DNA of 64,000 bases from Cinclus cinclus. Its lineage: Eukaryota > Chordata > Aves > Passeriformes > Cinclidae. The position numbers and the translations under genes are program-made. The stretch lies in contig NC_085059.1 in NCBI RefSeq assembly GCF_963662255.1, positions 5,365,234 through 5,429,233 on the forward strand, written 5' to 3'. The stretch's first letter is position 1. Each line of letters starts with the position of its first letter. Shown one piece after another: positions 11,433 to 24,200 of the stretch. The notes under the pieces are model-generated. The model saw only the letters and a list, made by a program, of their open reading frames with translations, did no database searches and had not been told where the DNA came from.

Positions 11433-13967
11433 CGTGTCGAGGAGAGCGGAGGGCTCCGGCTGCGCGTCCTTGGCCGCGGCGCCGGGCGGCGGCGGAGGGA
11501 AATTGGGGCTGAAAACCATGAGGTCGCTCTTGGCCGCGCCGTCCGCCACGCACAGGCTGCGGCTGTGGCGCTGCGAGTACGACCAGCTGCCCACTTCGCT
11601 GGCGCACACCAGCGTCGTGGGCCCGGGCCCCGAGAGCACGGCCGCCCGCGGCGCCCAGCGCGACGCCCCGTACAGCACCAGGGCCAGCAGGAACAGGCTG
11701 GACACGGCGCAGATCGCCACCACCAGCCACACGTTGGTCGCCGCGCTGGCCGCGCCGGCGCCGAGCTCCACGCCCGACGCCGACCGCGACCCCGACGCCG
11801 ACCAGGACGACGAGGACGAGGAGGAGGAGAGCGACGATCCCGGGCCCGCGGCCAGCGCCGCCTCGGCCGCCTCGAGCAGCGACACGCTGAGCGTGGCCGT
11901 GGCCGAGCGCGCCGGCTCGCCGTGGTCGCGCACGACGATCAGCAGCCTCTGGCGAGGGCCGTCCGCCTCGTCCAGCGGCCGCGCCGTGCTCACCTCGCCG
12001 CTGTAGAGCCCCACGCGGAACGGGCCCTTGCCCCGCGGCTCCCACAGCTCGTAGCGCAGCCACGCGTTGTAGCCCGAGTCGGCGTCCACGGCGCGGATCT
12101 TCGCCACCACCTGGCCCGCCGGCGCCCCCCACGCCGCCCACGCCCACAGCGTGCCCGAGCCCGAGCCCGAGCCCGGCCCCGAGGACGCCTCGGCCGCCAC
12201 GGCGCCCGCCTCCGCCGCCGAGCCCGCGGGCGGCAGCAGCAGCGCCGGCGCGTTGTCGTTCTCGTCCAGCACGAAGAGCTGCACCGTGGCGTTGCCGCAC
12301 AGCGGCGGCTCCCCCGCGTCCACCGCGCGCACCTCGAACTGCAGCACCTGCAGCTCCTCGTAGTCCAAGGGCTGCAGCGCCCACAGCCGCCCGCTCTCCG
12401 CGTCCACCGACACGTAGCTCGACGCCGCACGCCACCCGCCGCCCACGGCCCCCGACGACCACGACGGAGCCGCGGCCCCGCCGCCCACGCCGCCCTCCCA
12501 CACCGAGTAGCTCACGCGCCCGTTGCCCGCCTCGTCCGGGTCCCGCGCCCACAGCCGCGCCAGCTCCGCGCCCGCCGCGTTGTTCTCCCGCGCCAGCACC
12601 GTGTACACGGCCTGCGAGAACGCGGGCGCGTTGTCGTTCACGTCCGACACCGGCACCCGCAGCCCGCGGCTGGCGCGCAGCGCCGGCGCCCCGCCGTCCT
12701 CCGCACGCACCTCCACCTCGTACTCCGACACCCGCTCCCGGTCCAGCGCCTCGCGCAGCACCAGCGAGTACGAGCCCGCGAACGTCGCCTCCAGACCGAA
12801 CGGCGACGCCGGCCACACCCAGCACCGCACGCGCCCGTTCGCCCCCGAGTCTCGGTCCGACACGCTCAGCAGGGCCACCACCGTCCCCACCGACGCGTCC
12901 TCCGACACCGGCACCGACAGCGACGTCACCCACACCTCCGGCGCGTTGTCGTTCACGTCCAGCACCTCCAGCACCACCTTGCAGTGACCCGACAGCGGTG
13001 GAGTCCCTCGGTCTCTCGCTTCAATACGGAAATCAAACACATTGACCTCCTCGAAGTCTAGAGCGCCGGAGAGATGTATTTCCCCTGTCTTCGAATTGAT
13101 GGAAATCACATCTCCTGCACTTGGCGGACTGAAATTCGTCACGGCATAAGTCACCTCATTATTAATTCCATCGTCCGCATCCGTGGCATTCGCCCGAGTC
13201 ACCAGCGTCCCCACCGCAGCACTCTCCGGCAGCTGCACTTTGTACACGGACTGGTTGAACTGGGGTGCGTTGTCATTCACATCCAGCACCGAGATCAGCA
13301 GCTCCATTGTCCCCGTCAGAGACGGCCGGCCCCCGTCACTCGCCGTCAGCACCAACCGGTGCACGGGAATCGTCTCCCGGTCCAGAGATTTCATTAAAAC
13401 GAGTTCGGGTTCAATATTTCGCTCATTAGACTTTTGCAAATCCAAAGAAAAATGCTCGTTGGGGCTGAGTGTGTAGGAGAGCTGCGCATTCTCTCCGATA
13501 TCCGCATCCGACGCGCCCTCCAGCGGGAAACGAGACCCCGGCAGGGTGGTGAATTCCGCGATGCTGAGGTTTTTTCGGGCGGCGGGGAAGACGGGGGCAT
13601 TGTCGTTGATGTCGGTGACCTCCAGCTGCACATGGAAGACGCGCAGCGGCCGCTCCAGCAGCACCTCCAGGCGCAGCGCGCACGGCGCGCTCTTGCCGCA
13701 CAGCTCCTCCCGGTCGAGCCGCGAGCTCACCAGCAGCGCGCCGCTCGCCCCGCTCACCTCCACGCTCGCCCGCCGGCCCTGCGCCACCAGCCGCAGCCGC
13801 CGCGCCTCCGCCTCGCCCGCCTCCAGCCCCAGGTCCTGCGCCAGACGGCCCACCACCGTGCCGGCCTTGGCTTCCTCCGGCACCGAGTACCGCACCTGCC
13901 CGCCCGCCAGCGCCCAGGCCGCCTGCAGCACCAGCACCCGCAGCACCGCACCACAACGCTCGCCCAT
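11433..13967 (-). CDS. PCDHA: Protocadherin alpha variable exon (exon 2), complete
   Basis: 845 residues with the same architecture as exon 1. It is six residues shorter only because the Ser-Gly repeat in EC6 has three hexamers (12154-12171) instead of six. EC2 carries its own loop (SLDLQKSNERNIEPELVLM after SPNEHF), and EC3 is a distinct type with NATDADDGINNEV and a TGEIHLSGALDF strand. EC1, EC4-EC6, membrane span and tail match exon 1 almost base for base. Start ATG at 13967-13965; donor GT at 11432-11431. The tail ends KDAQPEPSALLDT, the form linked to class A downstream sequence, although the upstream flank is class B. It therefore joins two cassette classes. Its product is identical to that of exon 5. 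Confidence 0.95.
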
Positions 13968-14219
13968 CCCTGCACGCACCGCCGCCGCTGCTCTCGCTCC
14001 ACCCGCCGCCGCCGCCGCTGCGGCTCTGGCTGCCGGCCCCGGCACGGGCCCCGCACGGCTCCCCGCCGCCGCCCGGACGCACCGGCTCTGCTGCCCGGCC
14101 CGCGCCGCCCCCCCGCGCTCACAGCCGGGCTCTCCGCCGCACCGGGGCGGAGCCGCCCACGCGCCGTTCCTGAGCCTGCAGCGACACCGTGCGCTGCTCC
14201 GCCGCCTCACGCCATCCGC
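13968..14219 (-). promoter_or_regulatory. Promoter/5' UTR block of exon 2
   Basis: Candidate CSE at 14189-14178. The last bases differ from other copies (CCATCCGC instead of CCAGCCGC on the plus strand). Joined upstream to class B sequence. Confidence 0.55.
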
Positions 14220-14790
14220 AACCTCAGCCGCGCTGACTTTCCCCACCGTGTCTATTTTCTGGTGAGTCTTGTTGTCGTGCTCCTCTTCTTTCCCCTTACA
14301 TCTTCGTCTTTCTTTCTATGTTAGCCTTTATTTCCTCTTTCTTCACTTCCTTTTTCGTTTCTCCTTCTTTCTGCATTTTCGGGTTTTTTTGGGTTTGTTT
14401 CGATTTCATTTCTTCATTTTCTTTGTACTCTTTTCTCTTTCTTCCTTGTCTGTCTTCTTTATGGTCCTTGTTATGCCACTCCTCATTCTTTCCACTCCTT
14501 TTCCGTCTCCTTCCACTCTCCTTTGTTCTTTAGCCGCACAGTTCGTCAGTTTTCTCTGGCGCCGCGGACACCATCAACTGCGGCACCATCAGCGCTAATT
14601 ACAGAGTCCCATTGCTAGAGAGCTGTGCTGCTCTGACCAAGGGTGTTAGGAACCAACTCCCTTCCAAGGATAACGATAAGGTCGGGGCGTGCTGCTCTGC
14701 TCTTTTACTGCCTCTTTTGCATTTCCATTCTGTCATTCATCTCTTACTTTCATTCTGGCTTCATTTTTATTTACGCGGGTTCATTACTAT

Positions 14791-14846
14791 TAGTAGTAGT
14801 AGCAGGAGGAGGAGGAGGAGTAGCAGTAGTAGTAGCAGTAGTAGTA
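14791..14846. repeat. AGT/AGG/AGC trinucleotide microsatellite
   Basis: TAG/CAG/GAG-type triplets with a central run of AGG units; class B only. Confidence 0.85.
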
Positions 14847-17800
14847 TGCTGTTTATTTTCTGCACTTCTATCTCCTCTGTTTCCCTTCTCTTTTCTTGTT
14901 CTTTCTCTACAACTTTTCGTTCCTGCCTCTCCTAGACCCTCCTCATCTGTTTTCAGCTTGTCTCTTCTGATTTTTTTTTTCCTTCACTAAAATAGTTTCG
15001 AAATTCTCGCAATATACTTTGGGAATATATCCCTTCTTCTTTTACCTGACTCTTTGATGTACCTCTTTGCTTTTTGTTTGGTTTATTTTGTTTGTTTCTT
15101 TTAATTCTTTCTACATTCTTCCTCCTTTCTTGGCGTTGCCTCCCCTTCTCATCTAATGCCATACTTTATATCTTCTGGACATTCTGTCCTTCAACAAAAT
15201 ATTTGAAAAATACCTACAGCACCCCTGCCACCAACCACAGACATGCCCTTGGGCCAGAATCGCATTTCTCTTCCCTACACCTCCTCTCCATGTGCAGACG
15301 GAGAAACCCACTTACTGTCCATGCACCTGCAGCTTCCCCTCCCTCCAGGAAAAAGGCCACAAATCTTCAGCCTCCCGTGTTCTCAAGGGCCCAGCAATAA
15401 CACAGCAAGGCAGTCAGATGGCAAAGAACAGCTCTGCCACATCAAAACACATCCACCGCTCTGACACAGAAACTGAAGCACAGCTATTGGGACATCTGTG
15501 CACACAGGCCTCAAAGAGTTCAAACAAACCAGGGAATTTGCTCATTCAGGAACTCAAACCTATCACAGCCCAACACCACAAACTTTCTTGGAGACCTTAA
15601 AAAGCTCTGCGCAACCCCAGCTCCTGAGGACTCATCATGAGCCTCAGTCCTTCCTGACTCACTCTCTGCTTGCATGTTCCACGTTCTTCTCTTCCTTTCT
15701 GGCAGGCACTCACTGCCTAGACAACACACCGAGAACCTCGCTATCTGTGAGGCCCACAGAAAATCTCACACTCACCGTAGAATGATCCACTTGTCAAACA
15801 AGAGCCACGAAGGTAACGTCACAACAAGGTCACTAAGAACACTCCCTTGACCTTCTACACATCTGTTTAGTGAAACCAGTGCTGGTCCCTCCTCCATTCC
15901 CTCTTGCTGTCACCCACTCAGGCTGTGCCAGGAAGCATCAGAAAAGGAATGAGAGCCGGTAACAGCTGCTTTGTTGGTCCAAGAGGGTGAACATTCTGCT
16001 GATTCGACAAAAAGATGACACAACTCGACAGGAACTAAAGTACACCGGTCTCAAGAACATCCACGTTTGGCGAACGACTTACCTCTTCTGAACTGCTTCC
16101 TTCTTCAGAAAAGAAATATTTTCCGAGCAGGGGGATTAGTTTTAAAGGACACTCGCCCTTAAAACTATCAGTGTACCTGGGGTAGCTGGACAGAAAGAAA
16201 AAATCACTTATGTTCCACAAAAACTTGACGGCATGCAATGCCCGTGAGGCACTTCCCTCGCTGGGGAACAAGGAAGCAGACCTGTAAGCTACAGAAATTC
16301 TCTCAAAGCAAAACTTAGAAGAGAGGAATCGACATCCCCCACACTGATGGGGAACAGCCCAAATATCTGCCACGTTGCCAATGAGAGACAGGAAATGAAC
16401 ACAACCGCAAACAAACCCAGCAAAACAAAAGCATGTGCAGTTTGGCAGAGAAGAGGATAAAAGGAAACACCTCCCATTCTGCTGTTGTACTGAAATGCAA
16501 GTTTTGACGCCATCCTGAATACCAACAGCCGTCTAGCAAGACTAAGAGCAGAGGGGTAATGAGGGAAAGATACAGAGAAGGCTTGGCAGCATGACCCAAA
16601 TTTCAAAAAGGTTCTCTTTGACCAACAACATCGCAAGTCAAACCCAAGTAGTTAAAGGCACGCGGGACAGGTGTCTTCACAAGCAGCAATACCAGAAAGA
16701 ACAGCAGTGCTCTAAGATGTGCAGAACTTCTGGGTGTCCTGAGAGGATCCCAGGAGAGCAGCACTGTGTGCTGGAACCACTCCTGAAGTACTCTACCATA
16801 ATCCTGTATTTTGCACTCTGGCAACTGGAATCTCCACAGCTAAACAGACACCCTCCATTTCATCCCCAAAGATGTATTCAAATCCTCCCCTTGCCCCACG
16901 TCTGGCACAAAAAATACGCAGAGTTCTGCAAATGCATTCTGTGATTCTTTGACTTTTCCCGCGTGATAGGATGCTTTGTGAGTTTTCAGCATTTTCAAGT
17001 ACAAACCAAGTTCTCAAAGGTTCTGCAATTAGAGTAATGAACAATACAGGTCCCAGTCCCCACTGAGCCTCTCCTTCAAGAGACCACAACAAGAGATAAA
17101 GCGCCAATCCATTCAAAATCACAACTGGGTGGAAGAATTTCTACAATCCAAGACCGGAGCTGGGCTGCTCTGTAGATGTGAAGGTTTGGTGTGTACATCC
17201 AGACACCAGAACGAGCCGTGTGCGATAACAGGACACACCATCTCTACCCAGACTGACCGTGCAAGAGCACAAGCAGGAGAAGAAAAGCACAGCAAGATTA
17301 CACCCGCCCCCTCAACTGCCCTTAAAAATCCTCTCTGAAGACGAGCACAGATCCACCGGGGCAAGAGCTGTGGAAGCTGGGACGAACAGGCTACAGTACA
17401 CATGGAAAGCAGTTTGTAGTGCTACCCTCCCACAACAACACTCCCAAAAGAGCAGCAAAAGTGTTCATCAGTGTGCACGTTACCCACTCTTTTCCAACAC
17501 TTTCCACATGCCAGGCCAGAGGCAGCCAAGGAGCTGTCTCTGATGGGAGATATTCATAAGCACAAAGGACTCTGGCCATTTCAATACCACATGGCATCTC
17601 AAGATCCAGAACGCCTCCAACATCAGACTCTCGGAACTTGGGAAAGAATCCGGGGCAGAAACACTCCATACCAATCCTGCCTCCTGCTAGGCATGCTCCA
17701 TTCCTCACTTTGTAACATTTATTCTCGAGAAAAAGCCATCATCTCCCATGCTTCTCTTCTTATGACATGGACCAAGGTCTTACAAATTATTTCCAGATCC

Positions 17801-18249
17801 CTCACACAAGGCATCCCACTGCTCCAGAACACCATCCCAGTGTTCACAATGACTCTGTTGGACCAACCGAAACAAAGAAACTACTCTCTGCCAAATGAAA
17901 ATACATTAAAGCACAAGTCGGAATCGTCAGTTGTCCCCACAACTCTAGCTGAGGAAAACGACACAGGATGAGGACAGAGAAGAAAACCACAGGTGATACC
18001 AACAAGGTCATCACTCTGCAGAAGGCAATAAGCCACGACACAGTGCCTGGGGGTCTCTTTCCAGCAGAGCCTCGTTCTTTTGCACTCCTACAACGAGCTC
18101 GGGTGGAAACGCTACATACCAGCCAACAAGACGGCTGTCAGCAGAAATGAAACCTTAGGGAAGTGATTTCACATTAGGGGAAAACAATCCGTGTCCACAC
18201 CAGCAAATCTCAGCTGCGGACCGTAATACCACATGCGTGGAGCTATACC

Positions 18250-18255
18250 TTTATT
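18250..18255 (-). other. Candidate poly(A) signal for read-through form of exon 3
   Basis: AATAAA on the minus strand, about 230 bp past the splice donor and a few bases before the read-through stop codon. PCDHA genes in mammals make short forms by failing to splice at the variable exon; use here is inferred. Confidence 0.35.
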
Positions 18256-18482
18256 TCTCCCAAGTATTCCCCGCCCACCAGCAGGAGTTCTGGAGCTCGT
18301 GCAAGGACATAGCGGCAGGGGGAACGGTGCTCGTGACTTAAATAATCATTTGTTAAGGAACACACCGCCCTCTGGAATCGGCAATTCGGATTGGAAGCCA
18401 TCAGAGACTGCTCAGGGAACATAACAGAAGGGGCAGAAGAGGAAAAAAACAAGTAGACATGAGCAGAGGAAGCAGCACTGAC

Positions 18483-21044
18483 CGTGTCGAGGAGAGCGGA
18501 GGGCTCCGGCTGCGTGTCCTTGGCCGCGGCGCCGGGCGGCGGCGGAGGGAAATTGGGGCTGAAAACCATGAGGTCGCTCTTGGCCGCGCCGTCCGCCACG
18601 CACAGGCTGCGGCTGTGGCGCTGCGAGTACGACCAGCTGCCCACTTCGCTGGCGCACACCAGCGTCGTGGGCCCGGGCCCCGAGAGCACGGCCGCCCGCG
18701 GCGCCCAGCGCGACGCCCCGTACAGCACCAGGGCCAGCAGGAACAGGCTGGACACGGCGCAGATCGCCACCACCAGCCACACGTTGGTCGCCGCGCTGGC
18801 CGCGCCGGCGCCGAGCTCCACGCCCGACGCCGACCGCGACCCCGACGCCGACCAGGACGACGAGGACGAGGAGGAGGAGAGCGACGATCCCGGGCCCGCG
18901 GCCAGCGCCGCCTCGGCCGCCTCGAGCAGCGACACGCTGAGCGTGGCCGTGGCCGAGCGCGCCGGCTCGCCGTGGTCGCGCACGACGATCAGCAGCCTCT
19001 GGCGAGGGCCGTCCGCCTCGTCCAGCGGCCGCGCCGTGCTCACCTCGCCGCTGTAGAGCCCCACGCGGAACGGGCCCTTGCCCCGCGGCTCCCACAGCTC
19101 GTAGCGCAGCCACGCGTTGTAGCCCGAGTCGGCGTCCACGGCGCGGATCTTCGCCACCACCTGGCCCGCCGGCGCCCCCCACGCCGCCCACGCCCACAGC
19201 GTGCCCGAGCCCGAGCCCGAGCCCGAGCCCGGCCCCGAGCCCGAGCCCGAGCCCGGCCCCGAGGACGCCTCGGCCGCCACGGCGCCCGCCTCCGCCGCCG
19301 AGCCCGCGGGCGGCAGCAGCAGCGCCGGCGCGTTGTCGTTCTCGTCCAGCACGAAGAGCTGCACCGTGGCGTTGCCGCACAGCGGCGGCTCCCCCGCGTC
19401 CACCGCGCGCACCTCGAACTGCAGCACCTGCAGCTCCTCGTAGTCCAAGGGCTGCAGCGCCCACAGCCGCCCGCTCTCCGCGTCCACCGACACGTAGCTC
19501 GACGCCGCACGCCACCCGCCGCCCACGGCCCCCGACGACCACGACGGAGCCGCGGCCCCGCCGCCCACGCCGCCCTCCCACACCGAGTAGCTCACGCGCC
19601 CGTTGCCCGCCTCGTCCGGGTCCCGCGCCCACAGCCGCGCCAGCTCCGCGCCCGCCGCGTTGTTCTCCCGCGCCAGCACCGTGTACACGGCCTGCGAGAA
19701 CGCGGGCGCGTTGTCGTTCACGTCCGACACCGGCACCCGCAGCCCGCGGCTGGCGCGCAGCGCCGGCGCCCCGCCGTCCTCCGCACGCACCTCCACCTCG
19801 TACTCCGACACCCGCTCCCGGTCCAGCGCCTCGCGCAGCACCAGCGAGTACGAGCCCGCGAACGTCGCCTCCAGACCGAACGGCGACGCCGGCCACACCC
19901 AGCACCGCACGCGCCCGTTCGCCCCCGAGTCTCGGTCCGACACGCTCAGCAGGGCCACCACCGTCCCCACCGACGCGTCCTCCGACACCGGCACCGACAG
20001 CGACGTCACCCACACCTCCGGCGCGTTGTCGTTCACGTCCAGCACCTCCAGCTCAATGCTGCAATGCCCCGAAAGAGGAGGCGTCCCTTTATCTCTCACT
20101 TCGATATCCAGGTCATATGATCGAATATCCTCGAAATCCAGTTCCCCGACAGTCTCTATTTCCCCCGAATTTTCGTCTATTTTGAAAACGTCATTAATTT
20201 TGCCGGAAATCGCGTCATTAAAAGAATAATAGATTTCGCGATTAATTCCCTCATCTTCGTCTGTCGCTGTTAGCTGGAAAAACACTGTACCGGGAGCAGT
20301 ATTTTCAGGTAGCTGAACTTTGTACACCGACTGGTTGAACTGGGGTGCGTTGTCGTTCGCATCCAGCACCGAGATCAGCAGCTCCATTGTCCCTGTCAGA
20401 GACGGCCGGCCCCCGTCACTCGCCGTCAGCACCAACCGATGCACGGAAATCGTCTCCCGGTCCAGAGGTTTCCTGAGTACCAGAAGTACGGAGATTTTAT
20501 TTTCGTCTTTAGATTTCACATCTAAACCAAAATGGTCGCTGGGGCTGAGCGTGTAGGAGAGCTGCGCATTCTCTCCGATATCCGCATCCGACGCGCCCTC
20601 CAGCGGGAAACGAGACCCAGGAGGCGAATTCTCTGATAAGCTGAGGTTTTTTCGGGCGGCGGGGAAGACGGGGGCATTGTCGTTGATGTCGGTGACCTCC
20701 AGCTGCACATGGAAGACGCGCAGCGGCCGCTCCAGCAGCACCTCCAGGCGCAGCGCGCACGGCGCGCTCTTGCCGCACAGCTCCTCCCGGTCGAGCCGCG
20801 AGCTCACCAGCAGCGCGCCGCTCGCCCCGCTCACCTCCACGCTCGCCCGCCGGCCCTGCGCCACCAGCCGCAGCCGCCGCGCCTCCGCCTCGCCCGCCTC
20901 CAGCCCCAGGTCCTGCGCCAGACGGCCCACCACCGTGCCGGCCTTGGCTTCCTCCGGCACCGAGTACCGCACCTGCCCGCCCGCCAGCGCCCAGGCCGCC
21001 TGCAGCACCAGCACCCGCAGCACCGCACCACAACGCTCGCCCAT
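18483..21044 (-). CDS. PCDHA: Protocadherin alpha variable exon (exon 3), complete
   Basis: 854 residues. This is the most divergent EC2-EC3 in the window: the EC1-EC2 linker is LSLSENSPPGS, the EC2 loop begins GLDVKSKDENK, and EC3 contains TATDEDEGINREIYYSF and ENSGEIETVGELDF. EC3 even ends differently (HCSIELEVLD rather than HCKVVLEVLD), so the unique block runs closer to EC4 than in the other exons. The EC6 Ser-Gly repeat is compound: four cccgag, one cccggc, three cccgag (19204-19251). The tail has KDTQPEP, the variant linked to class B downstream sequence. Donor GT at 18482-18481. Read-through would stay open to a TAG at 18245-18243, adding 82 residues, with an AATAAA hexamer at 18255-18250. 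This exon holds the visible junction of the 21-kb duplication (20052/20053). Confidence 0.95.
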
Positions 21045-21296
21045 CCCTGCACGCACCGCCGCCGCTGCTCTCGCTCCACCCGCCGCCGCCGCCGCTGTGG
21101 CTCTGGCTGCCGGCCCCGGCACGGGCCCCGCACGGCTCCCCGCCGCCGCCCGGACGCACCGGCTCTGCTGCCCGGCCCGCGCCGCCCCCCCGCGCTCACA
21201 GCCGGGCTCTCCGCCGCACCGGGGCGGAGCCGCCCACGCGCCGTTCCTGAGCCTGCAGCGACACCGTGCGCTGCTCCGCCGCCTCACGCCAGCCGC
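21045..21296 (-). promoter_or_regulatory. Promoter/5' UTR block of exon 3
   Basis: Candidate CSE at 21266-21255. Carries the T variant (GCTGTGGCTC, plus strand) also seen upstream of exons 6, 7 and 8. Joined upstream to class A sequence. Confidence 0.55.
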
Positions 21297-24200
21297 CACA
21301 CTGCCTCTGCCTCCGCTCCGTCATGGCTGTTTCCTCCGCTTTTGCTCTTCCAACCGTGATCGTCTTTCATTTTATTCTTCCGTTATTTCCTTTCTCTTCT
21401 CTACCGTTTTCTTTAGCCGTTCTTGTAACTCGCAAGAAGCCTCCGGCGCCACACAGCAGTGAAAACAAGTCGCATCCACCCATTCTCCTTATGTGGCTTT
21501 AGCGTTAGACCAGAAAATGTTGTAATCGAGGCAGAAGCTCTTCACAACCAGCTTCACCCAGCGATTAGAGGTAAGTCCGTCGCGTGCTGCTCATCTCCTT
21601 TGCGGTTGTTTCGTTTCTCCTCTTTCTCATCTTCTGCTCCTAATTACGTACTTCAGACCATCTCATGTCTTTCTCTTCTATCACTTCTTTTATATCCTCC
21701 TTTCTTGCGCTCCACCCTTCCTGCACCCTGTGAGAGCATCTGTGCCAAACCAGTAAACTCGTCTGTCCGTCCATCCTTCCTCTCTGGAATCCTTCCTTCT
21801 CGTCCCTCTCCTTACGCACACACACTCTGCTCTTCTCTCCTGTTCTCTCTTTCATCTCCTTTGTCTCATTAATCAATGTCTTGTTCCACGTGATTACATC
21901 ACCCTCCCCATGAAGCACCAACACGCCACGGGTAGCAGTTCCCGTTCCTCTCTGCTCTCGTCTTTCATCTCTCCAGTCAAGGAACAAACTTCCTGCTCAC
22001 TTCAAGTCTGTGCCGGGCTGACAGAGCGCTCTTGCACCTCAACGTCTGGAAGGAAACCACGCTCTGCAGACCCCATCCTCTCAAGGGAGAGAATTCACAG
22101 CCCTCTGAAACACTGGACAAATCCCGAGGTACCCGGACATTACTGCAAACAGACTTCACTAAGCACAGACAATCCAGGGCAATCTTTACTCCAGGGATTC
22201 AAACACACCACGGCTCAGCAACCAATTCCTCTTGAACGCTGAATAATTACGGAGCAACCACAGCTCCAAACACTCTTCATACACCTCGATGAAGAACCAT
22301 TCTTCAGGCCTCATTTGGCACCTGTATGATGAATGTACCTTTCTGCCGTCATGTTCCAGGCAGGCCAGCACAGTCAGAAACACACAGCGAGATTGTCCAT
22401 CCCCAGGGGCATTACAGCCCGTGGAATGCCTCTGTGCAGCCTGATCCACAGGGTAAAGGCAACAAAGTCATTGTATCTGTGTCGTTTTCTCTGGCAACGC
22501 ACGCCCGACTCCCAGCACATCCACTCTGAGGAATGGTTTGGGGTCCCTTCTGCATCCGTGCTTCTGTTATTTGCCCCTACTCTGTCTGGACAAAGAAGAC
22601 AGAAAGGAGAGGAGGCAGTGGCACACTGCTGATCCAGGAAAGCAATCATAGAATTTCTTACACTGGAAGGCACCCAGAAGGATCATCCAGCTGAACTCCA
22701 AATCCAGGCACGTTTGGTCAATCCAAAATGAAGAATCCATGGCCAAAGACATATCAAGGTACAACTGTCATTCAGACTCATCTTTAGGGAACAGCAACTT
22801 ACCTCAAGCATCCCTGCCTCCTTCTTCAGAAAAGATTTACATTCAAGGCAGGGAATTGGTTCTGAAGTCTGTTTTCCTTCAATGTTATCAGTAATTTCAG
22901 GGGAAGAGGAACACGGGGAAATGACCCACATTCTGCAAAAGCCTCTAAATCACTGAACAGAGCACAGTGCACTTCAAACACTTTTATCACATGCCAAGTA
23001 GGAGAGACCTGGCAAATCCAAGGACATTCTCCCAGCGTCAACCTCAGCTTAGAAGATTGGAAAATCCATCCCTCATACTGATGGTCAGCTGCTGGAGACT
23101 CTCCTACCTGACAGCGGCCAAAATTCAGCAGTCTGCATTTCATTCGCTGTTACCAACACATTGCCAATGCAAAATAAGAAAAAAAAAAACAAACCCGAGG
23201 TTTCTGGTAAAATGAGAGAAGAAAACTAGAAGATCGCATTCCATCATATCAAAATGCCACGTCTGGCAACATCTTGATTATGGACAGAATTTTCTCCACT
23301 CACTCTCTAGACAAGAGCATGAATGTAAACAAGGTGAGCTTCAGAGAAGGGTAATCGAGCAAGACTGAAATTTCAAAAAGCTCCTGTTTCGCCAACACCA
23401 TATTTTCAAAAGCAAGTGCTCTGAGATGGGTAAGGATGATGTCCTCACTTCTGGCAGGAAGAGCATGGAGAATACCAAGGATAGACAGCACTTCAGAAGG
23501 ACCTGAGAGGATCCCAGGCATGCAACCCCAAGGAACGGGTGACTTCACAAGGTTCCCCAGTGGAATCCTCCATCCAAGCTCTGGGAAATCAATCTCCAGC
23601 TGAGCAGCTGGAGCTTTCTTGCCCAATGACAGAGCTTGTGCCACACAGCATCTCCAGTTCCTCCCTACAGAAACTTCCCCACTCAGAGTCACCCTCTCCA
23701 TGATGGAGGGCCCAAGCAATACTCCATGCCACTCAGAGGATTGCAGCTGCAGCAGCCAAACCGCCCCACCACAACAGCTTGGCCCAGCAATAAAACCCAC
23801 TCTGAGCACGATCCAGGCCTTCACACATCCCACCCTTCCTTCACAATTGGCACAAACAACTTATGAAGGGATGCAAAACCACAGAACTTCTGCCAGGCCC
23901 TGTGAAATTCACACTAAATGCTCTGTGCTTTTTCAGCAGTCTCAGATGGAAATGATGTATTCTCACCACAGAAGCACACATGAGAGATGTTTAAAATTCT
24001 GGGATCAGAGTGACACCTCTGATCCCGGTGCAGATTGATTTGGTTTTGAGAGAACCACACCAATTGCTGAAGCACAAGCATGGTCACAGTATCCACTGTA
24101 GGGGAGAATTTCTACGATGATATCAGGGCTGCTCTGGAAGGTTTGCTGTGGTTGTGCAGGCATCACGGTTGAGCATGACCAGGGCTTGATCACCCCATTT

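Larger units (their letters stand above)
14220..18482. other. Class B intergenic segment between exons 2 and 3
   Basis: Starts with about 700 bp that is strongly pyrimidine-rich on the plus strand, with a plus-strand donor CTG|GTGAGT (GT 14262-14263) and an acceptor CTTTAG at 14532-14533. Later elements: a trinucleotide repeat (14791-14846); a minus-strand exon-like block with acceptor TTTCTGTCCAG and donor GAG|GTAAGT (16185 down to 16083, 103 bp); and an AATAAA on the minus strand at 18255-18250. Parts align weakly with class A (for example around 16083 with 1532, and 16730 with 2220), so the classes share an ancestor. No gene recognised. Confidence 0.75.
1..20052. repeat. 21-kb tandem duplication, first copy (visible part)
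   Basis: Aligns with 21272-41323 at a constant offset of 21,271 bp, covering exons 1, 2 and the 3' half of exon 3 with three intergenic segments. Similarity stops at 20052/20053, inside exon 3 at the EC3-EC4 boundary; the other boundary lies at or before position 1. By eye the only difference is C7838 against G29109. Confidence 0.92.
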
